From Muribaculaceae bacterium (GTDB taxonomy: Bacteria; Bacteroidota; Bacteroidia; Bacteroidales; Muribaculaceae): a stretch of 36,391 nt of DNA. A program made the position numbers and the translations under genes. The first letter of the stretch is position 1; each line of letters begins with the position of its first letter. Of this stretch, positions 1 through 6,680 are shown piece by piece. The notes under the pieces are model-generated. The model saw only the letters and a list, made by a program, of their open reading frames with translations, made no database searches and had not been told where the DNA came from. The DNA lies in the NCBI GenBank assembly GCA_022509225.1, contig JAFLTM010000012.1:1-36391 (forward strand). The letters run 5' to 3'.

Positions 1-1
1 T

Positions 2-460
2 GATCCGAATAATCTGAAGCGTGTTTTCCATGCAGTGGAGGTTTCTCTAACGGCCGGGCGCCCTTACAGTTCTTTATTGGGTAAAGAGAGGAGGGCGAGG
101 AATTTTGAATATAAGAAGGTGTGTCTTGGCGGGGATAGAAACGAATTATTCAAACGGATTAACCGGAGGACTCTTGAGATGATTGACAAAGGTTTGGAGG
201 ATGAGGCACGGAGGGTGTCGGCATTCAGGAATTTGAATTCCATAAACACGGTTGGTCTCAAGGAGATGTTCCTTTATTTTGATGGAAAATTCACTCGAGA
301 AGAAGCCATAAGCCGGATTCAAAAAAATACAAGAGTCTATGCCAAGAAGCAACTAACCTGGCACAAAAGGGATGATAAAGCTGTCTGGTTAAATTTAACC
401 GACGGTCCTAAACAAAATTCCTCCAGGATATTAGACATGGTATTACAAAAGGGGTATTAG
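2..460 (+). CDS. miaA: tRNA dimethylallyltransferase MiaA, C-terminal part (5' end outside window)
   Basis: MiaA transfers a dimethylallyl group from DMAPP to N6 of adenosine 37 in tRNAs reading UNN codons. The reading frame is open from base 2, so the gene starts before the window and only about 152 C-terminal residues are present; the P-loop half is missing. Visible family features are the start DPNNLKRVFHAVEV, the block RINRRTLEMIDKGLEDEARR, the segment LNSINTVGLKEMFLYFDG, and the C-terminal R-x-YAKKQLTWHKRD, where the Arg/Lys-rich and TW residues belong to the conserved tRNA and substrate-binding region of the family. A GTG at 35 is an internal codon and not a plausible start, because the homology continues upstream of it. 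The gene converges on the barrel-protein gene at 473 with a 12-base gap and no visible terminator. Confidence 0.93.
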   Translation, partial: DPNNLKRVFHAVEVSLTAGRPYSSLLGKERRARNFEYKKVCLGGDRNELFKRINRRTLEMIDKGLEDEARRVSAFRNLNSINTVGLKEMFLYFDGKFTREEAISRIQKNTRVYAKKQLTWHKRDDKAVWLNLTDGPKQNSSRILDMVLQKGY

Positions 461-472
461 GGAACGCTATTC

Positions 473-1168
473 TTAGAAATCGTAGCCCACTGAGAATTCC
501 CAGGATTTGTTTTTCCCACCGGCCGGGACTTTCCATGCGTTGGTCAATCCTGCCAAATAATGGATACCAAGATAATAATGATTCAGGAATTTCAACCCGG
601 TTCCTAATTTTAATCCTACTCCGAAAGAATTGGAAGTGGCTGTGTAATAGTCATATTGGTTAGCTTGCGGAAGGCGGTAGAGAACATTTATATTGTCTTG
701 ACCGGATTCCCCTAATTTGAGTTGGAAATAGGGACCTAAATCTACAAGCCATTTGATTTTATTTGCAATATTGAACTTTAGCACTGCGAGCACAGGCACT
801 GAGATATAGTATGCCCTCAAGGTCCCCATCTGGTAAAAAGTCTGTTCCCTGTTATAGCTGTCGATATACTCTGTGAGATAAGCATATTTCCCGCTTCTTG
901 ACTCAAAGAAAATGCCTGGTTGGATTGAAAGGTATTCCTTGAAATTAAGATTAACCACCGCGCCGATATTGAATCCTGTTCCCCAGCTGTCGTTGGTCCA
1001 AAGATTGAAAGCATCCTTGGTGAAAGTACGGTTTGAGGTGTTGAATCCCAACCTCACTCCGATATTAAAGAAACTTGGAGCATCGGCAGTGTCAAAAAAA
1101 TCTTGAGCTGATGCTGATGAAACGCTTGACAAAAGGATGGCAGCGATGATTAAAAATCTCGATTTCAT
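473..1168 (-). CDS. Small outer-membrane beta-barrel protein (porin/PorT-like family)
   Basis: Predicted 231-residue exported protein of unknown specific function. The start chosen is the ATG at 1168, which gives a classical signal peptide (MKSRFLIIAAILLSSVSSASA, cleavage before QDFF); the frame is open further upstream but lacks a signal-like N-terminus there. The mature part has alternating hydrophobic and polar strands rich in Gly, Tyr and Phe (for example NIGVRLGFN near the start, YLGIHYLAGL late) and ends in FSVGYDF, with the C-terminal aromatic typical of outer-membrane barrels. That resembles the Bacteroidetes outer membrane beta-barrel (PorT-like) families of about 200-250 residues. 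It is a single-gene unit, divergent from the YitT-family gene, with a candidate -7 box at 1235-1242. No substrate or partner can be inferred. Confidence 0.75.
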   Translation of the reverse strand: MKSRFLIIAAILLSSVSSASAQDFFDTADAPSFFNIGVRLGFNTSNRTFTKDAFNLWTNDSWGTGFNIGAVVNLNFKEYLSIQPGIFFESRSGKYAYLTEYIDSYNREQTFYQMGTLRAYYISVPVLAVLKFNIANKIKWLVDLGPYFQLKLGESGQDNINVLYRLPQANQYDYYTATSNSFGVGLKLGTGLKFLNHYYLGIHYLAGLTNAWKVPAGGKNKSWEFSVGYDF

Positions 1169-1234
1169 ACTGAAAAAACGGGATGAATTAATAAAAATAT
1201 CTTCCTGACGGAGAAAAGAGCCGAAAGGGAGACA

Positions 1235-1242
1235 CAAAGTTA
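1235..1242 (-). promoter_or_regulatory. Candidate -7 box for the outer-membrane barrel gene
   Basis: On the minus strand the bases read TAACTTTG, an exact match to the Bacteroidetes -7 consensus TAnnTTTG, 66 bases before the ATG at 1168. I see no clear TTTG -33 element at the expected 19-21 base spacing, so this rests on the -7 box alone. Confidence 0.45.
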
Positions 1243-1273
1243 CAAAATTTATCGTGAATTAGAATTTATTGGG

Positions 1274-1281
1274 TAATTTTG
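1274..1281 (+). promoter_or_regulatory. Candidate -7 box for the YitT-family gene
   Basis: TAATTTTG matches the Bacteroidetes TAnnTTTG -7 consensus exactly and lies 32 bases before the ATG at 1314. The -33 position is only weakly represented (TTTA at 1248-1251, 22-base spacing). It is back-to-back with the minus-strand box at 1235-1242, forming a compact divergent promoter region. Confidence 0.5.
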
Positions 1282-1313
1282 CGCCCGAAAACAAATGAAT
1301 AAACGGATAAACA

Positions 1314-2276
1314 ATGATAAAAGATAAAGGAATAAACATGCTCACCGGAATGAAAGACTATTTCTTTATAATTCTGGGCCTGATATTGTATGGTGTCGGG
1401 TTCACGGCATTTATCCTTCCGCATGAGATAGTGATCGGGGGATTGTCGGGTGTCGGCACTCTGGTTTATTTTGCCACGAATGGTTTCATACCGGTGGCCG
1501 TGACACAATATGCCTGCAACCTGTTGCTGCTTGCCGGGGCATTCCGGCTTGTCGGGAAGACTTTTGTGTTGCGCACTATTTTCGGTGCCACAGTCATTTC
1601 AATTTCTATCGGTGTTTTTGAGACCATCTTCATGAGTCTGGGTCATCCTTTGATTGAAGAAATGTCGATGAGTGCTATCCTTGGTGCAATTTTGTGTGGA
1701 TTAGGAATAGGCATTGTGTTTGTGCATAACGGATCGTCGGGTGGAACTGACATAGTTGCGGCCATGGTTTCAAAGGTAAGTAACGTAAGTATCGGCCGTA
1801 CAATGATATTTTGCGACATGTTGATTGTGACATGCTCAATATTCCTTCCTTTTGAGGGGAACCTGACGGAAAGACTTGCAGCGAGGGTGCCGTTGATAGT
1901 TTATGGATGGGTGGTGACTTTCATCATAGCTTATATGACAGATATGGTGATCAATACCAACCGCCAGGCTACACAGTTTATAATCTTTTCAAGCAAATGG
2001 TCGGAGATTGCCGATCAAATCAATCAGGAGGCACACAGAGGTGTCACGGTGATGGATGCTGAAGGGTGGTACACCAAATCTCAGATAAAGGTATTGATGG
2101 TGTGGTGCAGGAAGATAGAGAGTGTCACCATTTTCAGAATAGTGAAGAGTATCGACGACCGGGCCTTTATAACCCAGGCCAATGTAAACGGAGTCTATGG
2201 CCAAGGTTTTGACACGATGAGGGTTAAAATGAAAAAACATAAGACTGAGGAAGCTGCTTTAGCTGAGACGGAATAA
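1314..2276 (+). CDS. YitT family membrane protein with C-terminal DUF2179 domain
   Basis: Predicted 320-residue inner-membrane protein of the YitT/DUF161 family; its substrate is not established. Five or six hydrophobic segments are visible in the first 210 residues, including FFIILGLILYGVGFTAFILP, the loop IGGLSGVGTLVYF characteristic of the family (Gly-rich, after the first helix), and the segment around GLGIGIVFVHNGSSGGTDIVA, another family hallmark. The final ~85 residues (from about ATQFIIFSSKW) form the soluble DUF2179 domain, including the block HRGVTVMDAEGWYTKSQIKV. The ATG at 1314 is used; in-frame ATGs at 1338 (preceded by AAAGGA) and 1350 would shorten the cytoplasmic tail slightly and are equally possible. 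It is transcribed alone and followed by a hairpin terminator at 2283-2313. Confidence 0.88.
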   Translation: MIKDKGINMLTGMKDYFFIILGLILYGVGFTAFILPHEIVIGGLSGVGTLVYFATNGFIPVAVTQYACNLLLLAGAFRLVGKTFVLRTIFGATVISISIGVFETIFMSLGHPLIEEMSMSAILGAILCGLGIGIVFVHNGSSGGTDIVAAMVSKVSNVSIGRTMIFCDMLIVTCSIFLPFEGNLTERLAARVPLIVYGWVVTFIIAYMTDMVINTNRQATQFIIFSSKWSEIADQINQEAHRGVTVMDAEGWYTKSQIKVLMVWCRKIESVTIFRIVKSIDDRAFITQANVNGVYGQGFDTMRVKMKKHKTEEAALAETE

Positions 2277-2282
2277 AAAAAG

Positions 2283-2313
2283 AAGGACGGGAATCTGTGA
2301 CGACCCCGTCCTT
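2283..2313. terminator. Bidirectional hairpin terminator between yitT-like and GNAT genes
   Basis: A perfect 9-bp inverted repeat (AAGGACGGG at 2283-2291 with CCCGTCCTT at 2305-2313) encloses a 13-base loop. An A-run precedes it and a short T-run follows, so it can serve both convergent genes. The short T-tract on the plus strand is imperfect (TTTGTTC). Confidence 0.75.
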
Positions 2314-2334
2314 TGTTCAATAATTTTAATCAAA

Positions 2335-2871
2335 TCAATGGTTGATGTTATAGACCTCCTGCAACATTTCTTTAATGGAATCAATGTTGTGCAGGTTGAC
2401 GTCTCCGTGAGTCATGAGAAGCATCGGCACCGCTTTTTGCCCTTTGCCACCGTAGGAAGGTTGGGTGTAATTAAATTCCTTTCTGATTTTGAAACCGTTT
2501 TTTTCATAAAAACTGATTCTTTTTTCAGATTCCTCATCCTCCGGAGGGGTGGTTTCGAGCAAAACATTGGGGCTGACCTCCTTGAATAGATGGTTGAGCA
2601 TCAATCTTCCGAGATTTTTACCGCGTTGATCCGGGGCGATGGCGAAATGTTCGATATAAGTGTAGCCCTCGAAAGTCCAGTAGGAGAGGAAACCAAGGAA
2701 AAGGTCGCCATCTTTGGCTGCGAAGGCATTAAACTTACCTCCCTTCATCTTAATAAAATTATCAAGATGCTTTTCATCCTCATAAATACGTTTATGGTCT
2801 GTGGAGAAAACGTCATTATAGAGCTGAAGAAAAGAAGGGTAATCTTCCATTTTTAAATTTGTGAATTCCAT
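2335..2871 (-). CDS. GNAT family N-acetyltransferase
   Basis: Predicted 178-residue cytoplasmic acetyltransferase of the GNAT superfamily; the acceptor substrate is unknown. The acetyl-CoA pyrophosphate-binding motif A is seen as D-Q-R-G-K-N-L-G at residues 81-88, a variant of Q/R-x-x-G-x-G/A, preceded by the beta-4 strand YIEHFAIAP. The later segment ISFYEKNGFKIRKEF is the usual beta-6/alpha-4 region (YxxxGF) of GNATs. The C-terminal ~45 residues (from about YTQPSYGGKGQKAVPMLLM) resemble the tail of a common Bacteroidales GNAT subgroup, but this cannot be named further. It is a single-gene unit divergent from trpS and shares the terminator at 2283-2313 with the YitT-family gene. Confidence 0.85.
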   Translation of the reverse strand: MEFTNLKMEDYPSFLQLYNDVFSTDHKRIYEDEKHLDNFIKMKGGKFNAFAAKDGDLFLGFLSYWTFEGYTYIEHFAIAPDQRGKNLGRLMLNHLFKEVSPNVLLETTPPEDEESEKRISFYEKNGFKIRKEFNYTQPSYGGKGQKAVPMLLMTHGDVNLHNIDSIKEMLQEVYNINH

Positions 2872-3021
2872 AATCTTATTTTTTAATTAATGTTTTAAAT
2901 TTAAAATCAATTTGACATGAAGTAAAGAAAATTTCTTGTGTCATTCCAATTATTTAACAAACCAAATTTAAAAAGGTTTCCTAAGCTGGGAAAGGCACGA
3001 GAAAGATTGGAAATAATTGAT

Positions 3022-3029
3022 TAAATTTG
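3022..3029 (+). promoter_or_regulatory. Candidate -7 box for the trpS operon
   Basis: TAAATTTG matches the TAnnTTTG consensus exactly, 34 bases before the trpS ATG at 3064. No TTTG is visible at the expected -33 distance. The rest of the 192-base divergent gap (2872-3063) is A+T-rich with no other feature I can support. Confidence 0.5.
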
Positions 3030-3063
3030 CGATATAAAAAGTAAGAAAGATCATAAAGAAAAA

Positions 3064-4128
3064 ATGGATAAAGAAACATCAAAGAAGGTAGTGGTTAGCG
3101 GTATACGATCTACCGGTAATCTTCATTTGGGGAATTATTACGGAGCGTTGAGCAAATTTGTGAGATTGCAAGATGACTACGACTGCAGATACTTCATAGC
3201 AGATCTACACGCCCTGACCACCAATCCTGATCCCGCGAGCCTGCATCAGAGTGTGAAGGATATACTTGCCGAATATATTGCGGCAGGCCTTGATCCCGAG
3301 AAAAACATAATATATGTGCAGAGCGATATTCCGGAGATTTCAGAAATGTATCTACTGATGAACATGCATGTAGGTATCGGGGAATTGATGCGAACTGCTT
3401 CTTTCAAAGAGAAAGCACGGAAGGCTTTGGGCATAACCTCTGACAGTGACGAGATTGAAAAAGAGATAATAGGGAATCAGACAAACCAGCGAGTCAACGC
3501 CGGTTTGTTGACCTATCCGACTCTGATGGCGGTTGATATACTTATCCATAAAGCGGATTTTGTTCCGGTGGGGAAAGACCAGGAACAACATCTGGAACTT
3601 ACAAGAAGATTTGCCCGCAGGTTTAACTCCTTTTATAAGACAGATTATTTCGGGGAGCCGGTTAATTTCAATTTTGAAGGAGCTGCATTGAAAGTGCCGG
3701 GTCTTGACGGATCGGGAAAAATGGGGAAAAGCGAAGGCAATTGCATCTATTTGATAGATGACGAAAAAACGCTACGCAAAAAAGTTATGAGAGCTGTCAC
3801 TGATGAGGGGCCTCAAGCCCCGAATTCTCCGGTGAGCCAGCCTGTGGAAAATCTGTTTTCTCTAATGAGTCTTGTGTCAACTCCGGATACAGTTAAATAT
3901 TTCCGGGATGCCTATGCCGACTGTTCCATACGTTATGGTGATATGAAGAAACAATTGGCTGAGTATATTTTGAAAGTGACTCTTCCTATCCGAGAGCGTA
4001 TTTTGGATATAAAAGGGAATGATGAATATCTTTCCAAGGTTGTGAAAAATGGAGCTGAACGTGCCCGAGAACATGCATCCCGAACCTTGAAAGAGGTGAG
4101 AGAGATAATGGGGATACGAAAGATCTGA
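3064..4128 (+). CDS. trpS: Tryptophan--tRNA ligase (TrpRS)
   Basis: Class Ic aminoacyl-tRNA synthetase charging tRNA(Trp) in the cytoplasm; 354 residues, normal for bacterial TrpRS (about 330-360). The Rossmann-fold HIGH signature is present as T-G-N-L-H-L-G-N-Y at residues 17-25. The second signature loop reads K-M-G-K-S at 219-223, with Gly in place of the usual middle Ser of KMSKS, inside GLDGSGKMGKSEGN. The segment VNAGLLTYPTLMAVDILIHKAD and the adjacent VPVGKDQEQHLELTR are typical of the tryptophan-binding core. The ATG at 3064 follows a candidate promoter. The gene ends 23 bases before the SpmAB-like gene, so the two are probably cotranscribed, although no functional link is evident. 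Confidence 0.96.
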   Translation: MDKETSKKVVVSGIRSTGNLHLGNYYGALSKFVRLQDDYDCRYFIADLHALTTNPDPASLHQSVKDILAEYIAAGLDPEKNIIYVQSDIPEISEMYLLMNMHVGIGELMRTASFKEKARKALGITSDSDEIEKEIIGNQTNQRVNAGLLTYPTLMAVDILIHKADFVPVGKDQEQHLELTRRFARRFNSFYKTDYFGEPVNFNFEGAALKVPGLDGSGKMGKSEGNCIYLIDDEKTLRKKVMRAVTDEGPQAPNSPVSQPVENLFSLMSLVSTPDTVKYFRDAYADCSIRYGDMKKQLAEYILKVTLPIRERILDIKGNDEYLSKVVKNGAERAREHASRTLKEVREIMGIRKI

Positions 4129-4151
4129 TATCCTGATTGCAATAACTCGAA

Positions 4152-5381
4152 ATGGTTTTAAACTGGATATGGATAGGGTTGCTGGTTGTTGCATTTCTGA
4201 TGGCGATAATCAGGACCTTGACAGAGGGAGATCTTTCAATCTGGTCTGAAATCATAAACGGGTCGTTTTCACAGGCAGCTTTTGCATTTGAGATATCACT
4301 TGGCCTGACCGGGGTGCTGACCTTGTGGCTCGGTATAATGAAAATCGGTGAACGAGGAGGGGTAATAGATTTTTTTGCCAGGCTTATAAATCCATTTTTC
4401 TCACGACTTTTTCCGGGAATACCGAAAGGACATCCTGCAATGGGGGCAATATTCATGAACATATCTGCCAATATGTTGGGACTGGATAATGCCGCCACGC
4501 CCATGGGATTGCGGGCAATGCAGGAAATGCAGAGCCTGAATAAAGAGAAGGAGAGAGCCACGGATGCCATGATAATGTTTCTGGTGTTGAATTCATCCGG
4601 GCTTTGTCTTATCCCGATAAGTGTCATGATGTATCGGGCCCAGGGTGGTGCCTCCAATCCAACAGACATTTTTCTCCCTATATTGATTGCAACCTCGATA
4701 GCCACGATAGCCGGTCTTGTTGCTTTGTGTCTGAAACAAAGGATAAGGATGGATGCGGTGATATGGAGCTGGTTGCTGGGTATCGGTGGGGTCGTGGCTT
4801 TGGTTGTGTGGTTTTTTTACAATCTGCCAAGTGACAAAGTCGAGTTATATTCCACATTTGCAGCAAACGCCATTTTATTCGGGATAATAATAACATTTCT
4901 CATTGCCGGAATTTGCCGAAAGATAAATGTGTATGACGCATTCATAGAGGGTGCGAAAGAGGGATTTAAGACTGCAGTGATGATAATACCATATCTTGTT
5001 GCAATTCTTGTGGCCATAGGTATGTTCAGGTCATCCGGCGCTTTGGAAGCCTTCACACGCTGTGTGGAAAACGGCGTTACATTGATGGGACTTGATGCCG
5101 ACTGGGTGGGCGCACTGCCCACCATGTTGATGAAGCCCCTCAGTGGAAGCGGTTCATGCGCGATGATGCTTGATGTGATGAGAGACCAGGGCGCAGACGC
5201 ATTTGTGAGTAGGGTTGCGGCAGCCGTGAGAGGTTCTACAGACACAACTTTCTACATCCTTGCAGTTTATTTCGGAAGTGTGGGAGTTTATAAAACGAGA
5301 TATGCAGCGGGATACGCTTTGTTTGCAGATATCGTAGGAGCGATTGCCGCTGTGGTTGTTTCGTATCTATTCTTCCATTGA
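4152..5381 (+). CDS. SpmA-SpmB fusion membrane protein (nucleoside recognition/Gate domains)
   Basis: Predicted 409-residue polytopic inner-membrane protein equivalent to a fusion of spore maturation proteins SpmA and SpmB. The N-terminal half (about 1-190) carries the SpmA hallmark MLGLDNAATPMGLRAM near residues 112-127. The C-terminal half (about 220-409) carries the SpmB hallmarks: KPLSGSGS and RGSTDTTFYILAVYFGSVG. Both halves belong to the nucleoside-recognition (Gate) superfamily, whose members include transport-like proteins. The organism group does not sporulate, so a role in membrane transport or envelope physiology is more likely, but no substrate is known to me. It starts 23 bases after trpS and is probably in its operon. 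No strong hairpin is visible between its stop and alanine dehydrogenase. Confidence 0.87.
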   Translation: MVLNWIWIGLLVVAFLMAIIRTLTEGDLSIWSEIINGSFSQAAFAFEISLGLTGVLTLWLGIMKIGERGGVIDFFARLINPFFSRLFPGIPKGHPAMGAIFMNISANMLGLDNAATPMGLRAMQEMQSLNKEKERATDAMIMFLVLNSSGLCLIPISVMMYRAQGGASNPTDIFLPILIATSIATIAGLVALCLKQRIRMDAVIWSWLLGIGGVVALVVWFFYNLPSDKVELYSTFAANAILFGIIITFLIAGICRKINVYDAFIEGAKEGFKTAVMIIPYLVAILVAIGMFRSSGALEAFTRCVENGVTLMGLDADWVGALPTMLMKPLSGSGSCAMMLDVMRDQGADAFVSRVAAAVRGSTDTTFYILAVYFGSVGVYKTRYAAGYALFADIVGAIAAVVVSYLFFH

Positions 5382-5435
5382 CAAGGTCAGGAATCCAAAA
5401 ATAAAAACTTTTGAGTGATAACCGGCAAAAAATAT

Positions 5436-5465
5436 TTTGAGAAAAAAGATTAATAATTAAATTAG
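5436..5465 (+). promoter_or_regulatory. Candidate promoter for alanine dehydrogenase
   Basis: TTTG at 5436-5439 is followed after 18 bases by TAAATTAG at 5458-5465, a one-base departure from TAnnTTTG. The spacing is one base shorter than the usual 19-21. It ends 29 bases before the ATG at 5495. Confidence 0.45.
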
Positions 5466-5494
5466 CAATAGAAAAACCTTAAATCTGATATGAT

Positions 5495-6601
5495 ATGAAA
5501 ATAGGAATTCCAAAAGAGATTAAGAATAACGAAAACAGGGTGGGGGCAACCCCCGCCGGAGTCAAAGAACTTGTGGGACATGGACATGAGGTTTATGTTC
5601 AACACACCGCAGGAGAAGGAAGCGGATTCGCCGATGAGGAATATGTAAAGGCAGGCGCCAAGATACTTCCCACAATCGAGGATGTTTATGGAATAGCTGA
5701 AATGATAGTGAAAGTTAAGGAACCTATAGAACCGGAATATAAACTGGTGAAGAAAGATCAGGTTCTATTCACTTACTTCCATTTTGCAAGTGATCTGGCT
5801 CTTACTGAAGCGATGATAAAAAGCGGAGCAATCTGCATTGCTTATGAAACGGTCAGAGACAGAGAAGGGCGTCTTCCCCTTTTGATCCCGATGAGTGAGG
5901 TTGCAGGTCGCATGTCTGTGCAGGAGGGTGCGAGATTCCTTGAAAAGCCCCAGGGAGGAAGAGGAATTCTTTTAGGTGGCGTTCCCGGGGTTAAACCGGC
6001 AAAAGTTCTCGTGCTTGGAGCAGGTGTCGTGGGTCGTAACGCCGCTTTAATGGCAGCAGGACTTGGCGCTGACGTGACAATCTGTGATATTTCACTCCCC
6101 GTGCTTCGCCATTGTGCGGATGTCATGCCGAAGAATGTGAAAACACTTTATAGTTCGAGGCATAATATAGAACAGGAATTGCCCACCACGGATCTTGTTA
6201 TAGGATCGGTGTTGATTCCGGGTGCAAAGGCACCTCATCTAATTACAAAAGATATGTTGCCGATGATGCGTCCGGGAAGTGTTGTCGTTGACGTGGCAAT
6301 TGATCAAGGAGGAAGCTTCGAGACATCAAAAGCCACCACACATAGCGAACCTACCTATGTGGTGGACGGTGTTGTTCACTATGCCGTGGCAAATATTCCG
6401 GGAGCGGTTCCTTTCACATCAACATTGGCTCTAACCAACGCCACATTACCATACGCGTTGAAACTTGCCGATTTAGGTTGGGTTGAAGCGTGCAAAAGAG
6501 ACAAAGGTCTTGCCGACGGTGTAAATGTAGTGGATGGAAAAGTAACGTTCAAAGCTGTGGCCGAGGCGTTCGATATGCCTTACACTCCGTTGGAACTATA
6601 A
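5495..6601 (+). CDS. ald: Alanine dehydrogenase
   Basis: Catalyses reversible NAD-dependent deamination of L-alanine to pyruvate and ammonium in the cytoplasm. The length of 368 residues is typical of the family (about 370). The N-terminal signature IPKEIKNNENRV is present. The pyruvate-binding and catalytic residues known from characterised enzymes fall at Arg15, Lys75 (in VKVKEP) and His96 (in YFHFAS). The NAD-binding Rossmann loop is G-A-G-V-V-G at 175-180, followed by an acidic residue in TICDI, which suggests NAD rather than NADP. The segment VVDVAIDQGG supplies the conserved catalytic Asp. The C-terminus ends PYTPLEL, as in the family. It appears to be a single-gene unit with a candidate promoter at 5436-5465 and a strong terminator at 6628-6657. 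Confidence 0.96.
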   Translation: MKIGIPKEIKNNENRVGATPAGVKELVGHGHEVYVQHTAGEGSGFADEEYVKAGAKILPTIEDVYGIAEMIVKVKEPIEPEYKLVKKDQVLFTYFHFASDLALTEAMIKSGAICIAYETVRDREGRLPLLIPMSEVAGRMSVQEGARFLEKPQGGRGILLGGVPGVKPAKVLVLGAGVVGRNAALMAAGLGADVTICDISLPVLRHCADVMPKNVKTLYSSRHNIEQELPTTDLVIGSVLIPGAKAPHLITKDMLPMMRPGSVVVDVAIDQGGSFETSKATTHSEPTYVVDGVVHYAVANIPGAVPFTSTLALTNATLPYALKLADLGWVEACKRDKGLADGVNVVDGKVTFKAVAEAFDMPYTPLEL

Positions 6602-6627
6602 ACTTATATTAACCAACATTATGAAAT

Positions 6628-6657
6628 AAGGCGATGGTCCGGGAGGATCATCGCCTT
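6628..6657. terminator. Hairpin terminator between ald and valS
   Basis: A 13-bp stem (AAGGCGATGGTCC at 6628-6640 with GGATCATCGCCTT at 6645-6657, one G-U pair) is closed by a 4-base loop (GGGA). It lies between the convergent ends of ald and valS and can act for both. The flanking T-tract is weak on either strand, so termination strength rests on the stem. Confidence 0.8.
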
Positions 6658-6680
6658 GATTATACTTCGTAAAATATTGC

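Noticed and set aside
2893-2906. 14-bp palindrome TTTTAAATTTAAAA between the GNAT gene and trpS
   Set aside because: Short and built only of A/T runs in an A+T-rich gap; expected by chance and not aligned with a promoter element.
3986-4705. Long minus-strand open frame opposite trpS and the SpmAB-like gene
   Set aside because: It spans two confidently assigned genes on the other strand and shows no domain or signal; it is a shadow of codon bias.
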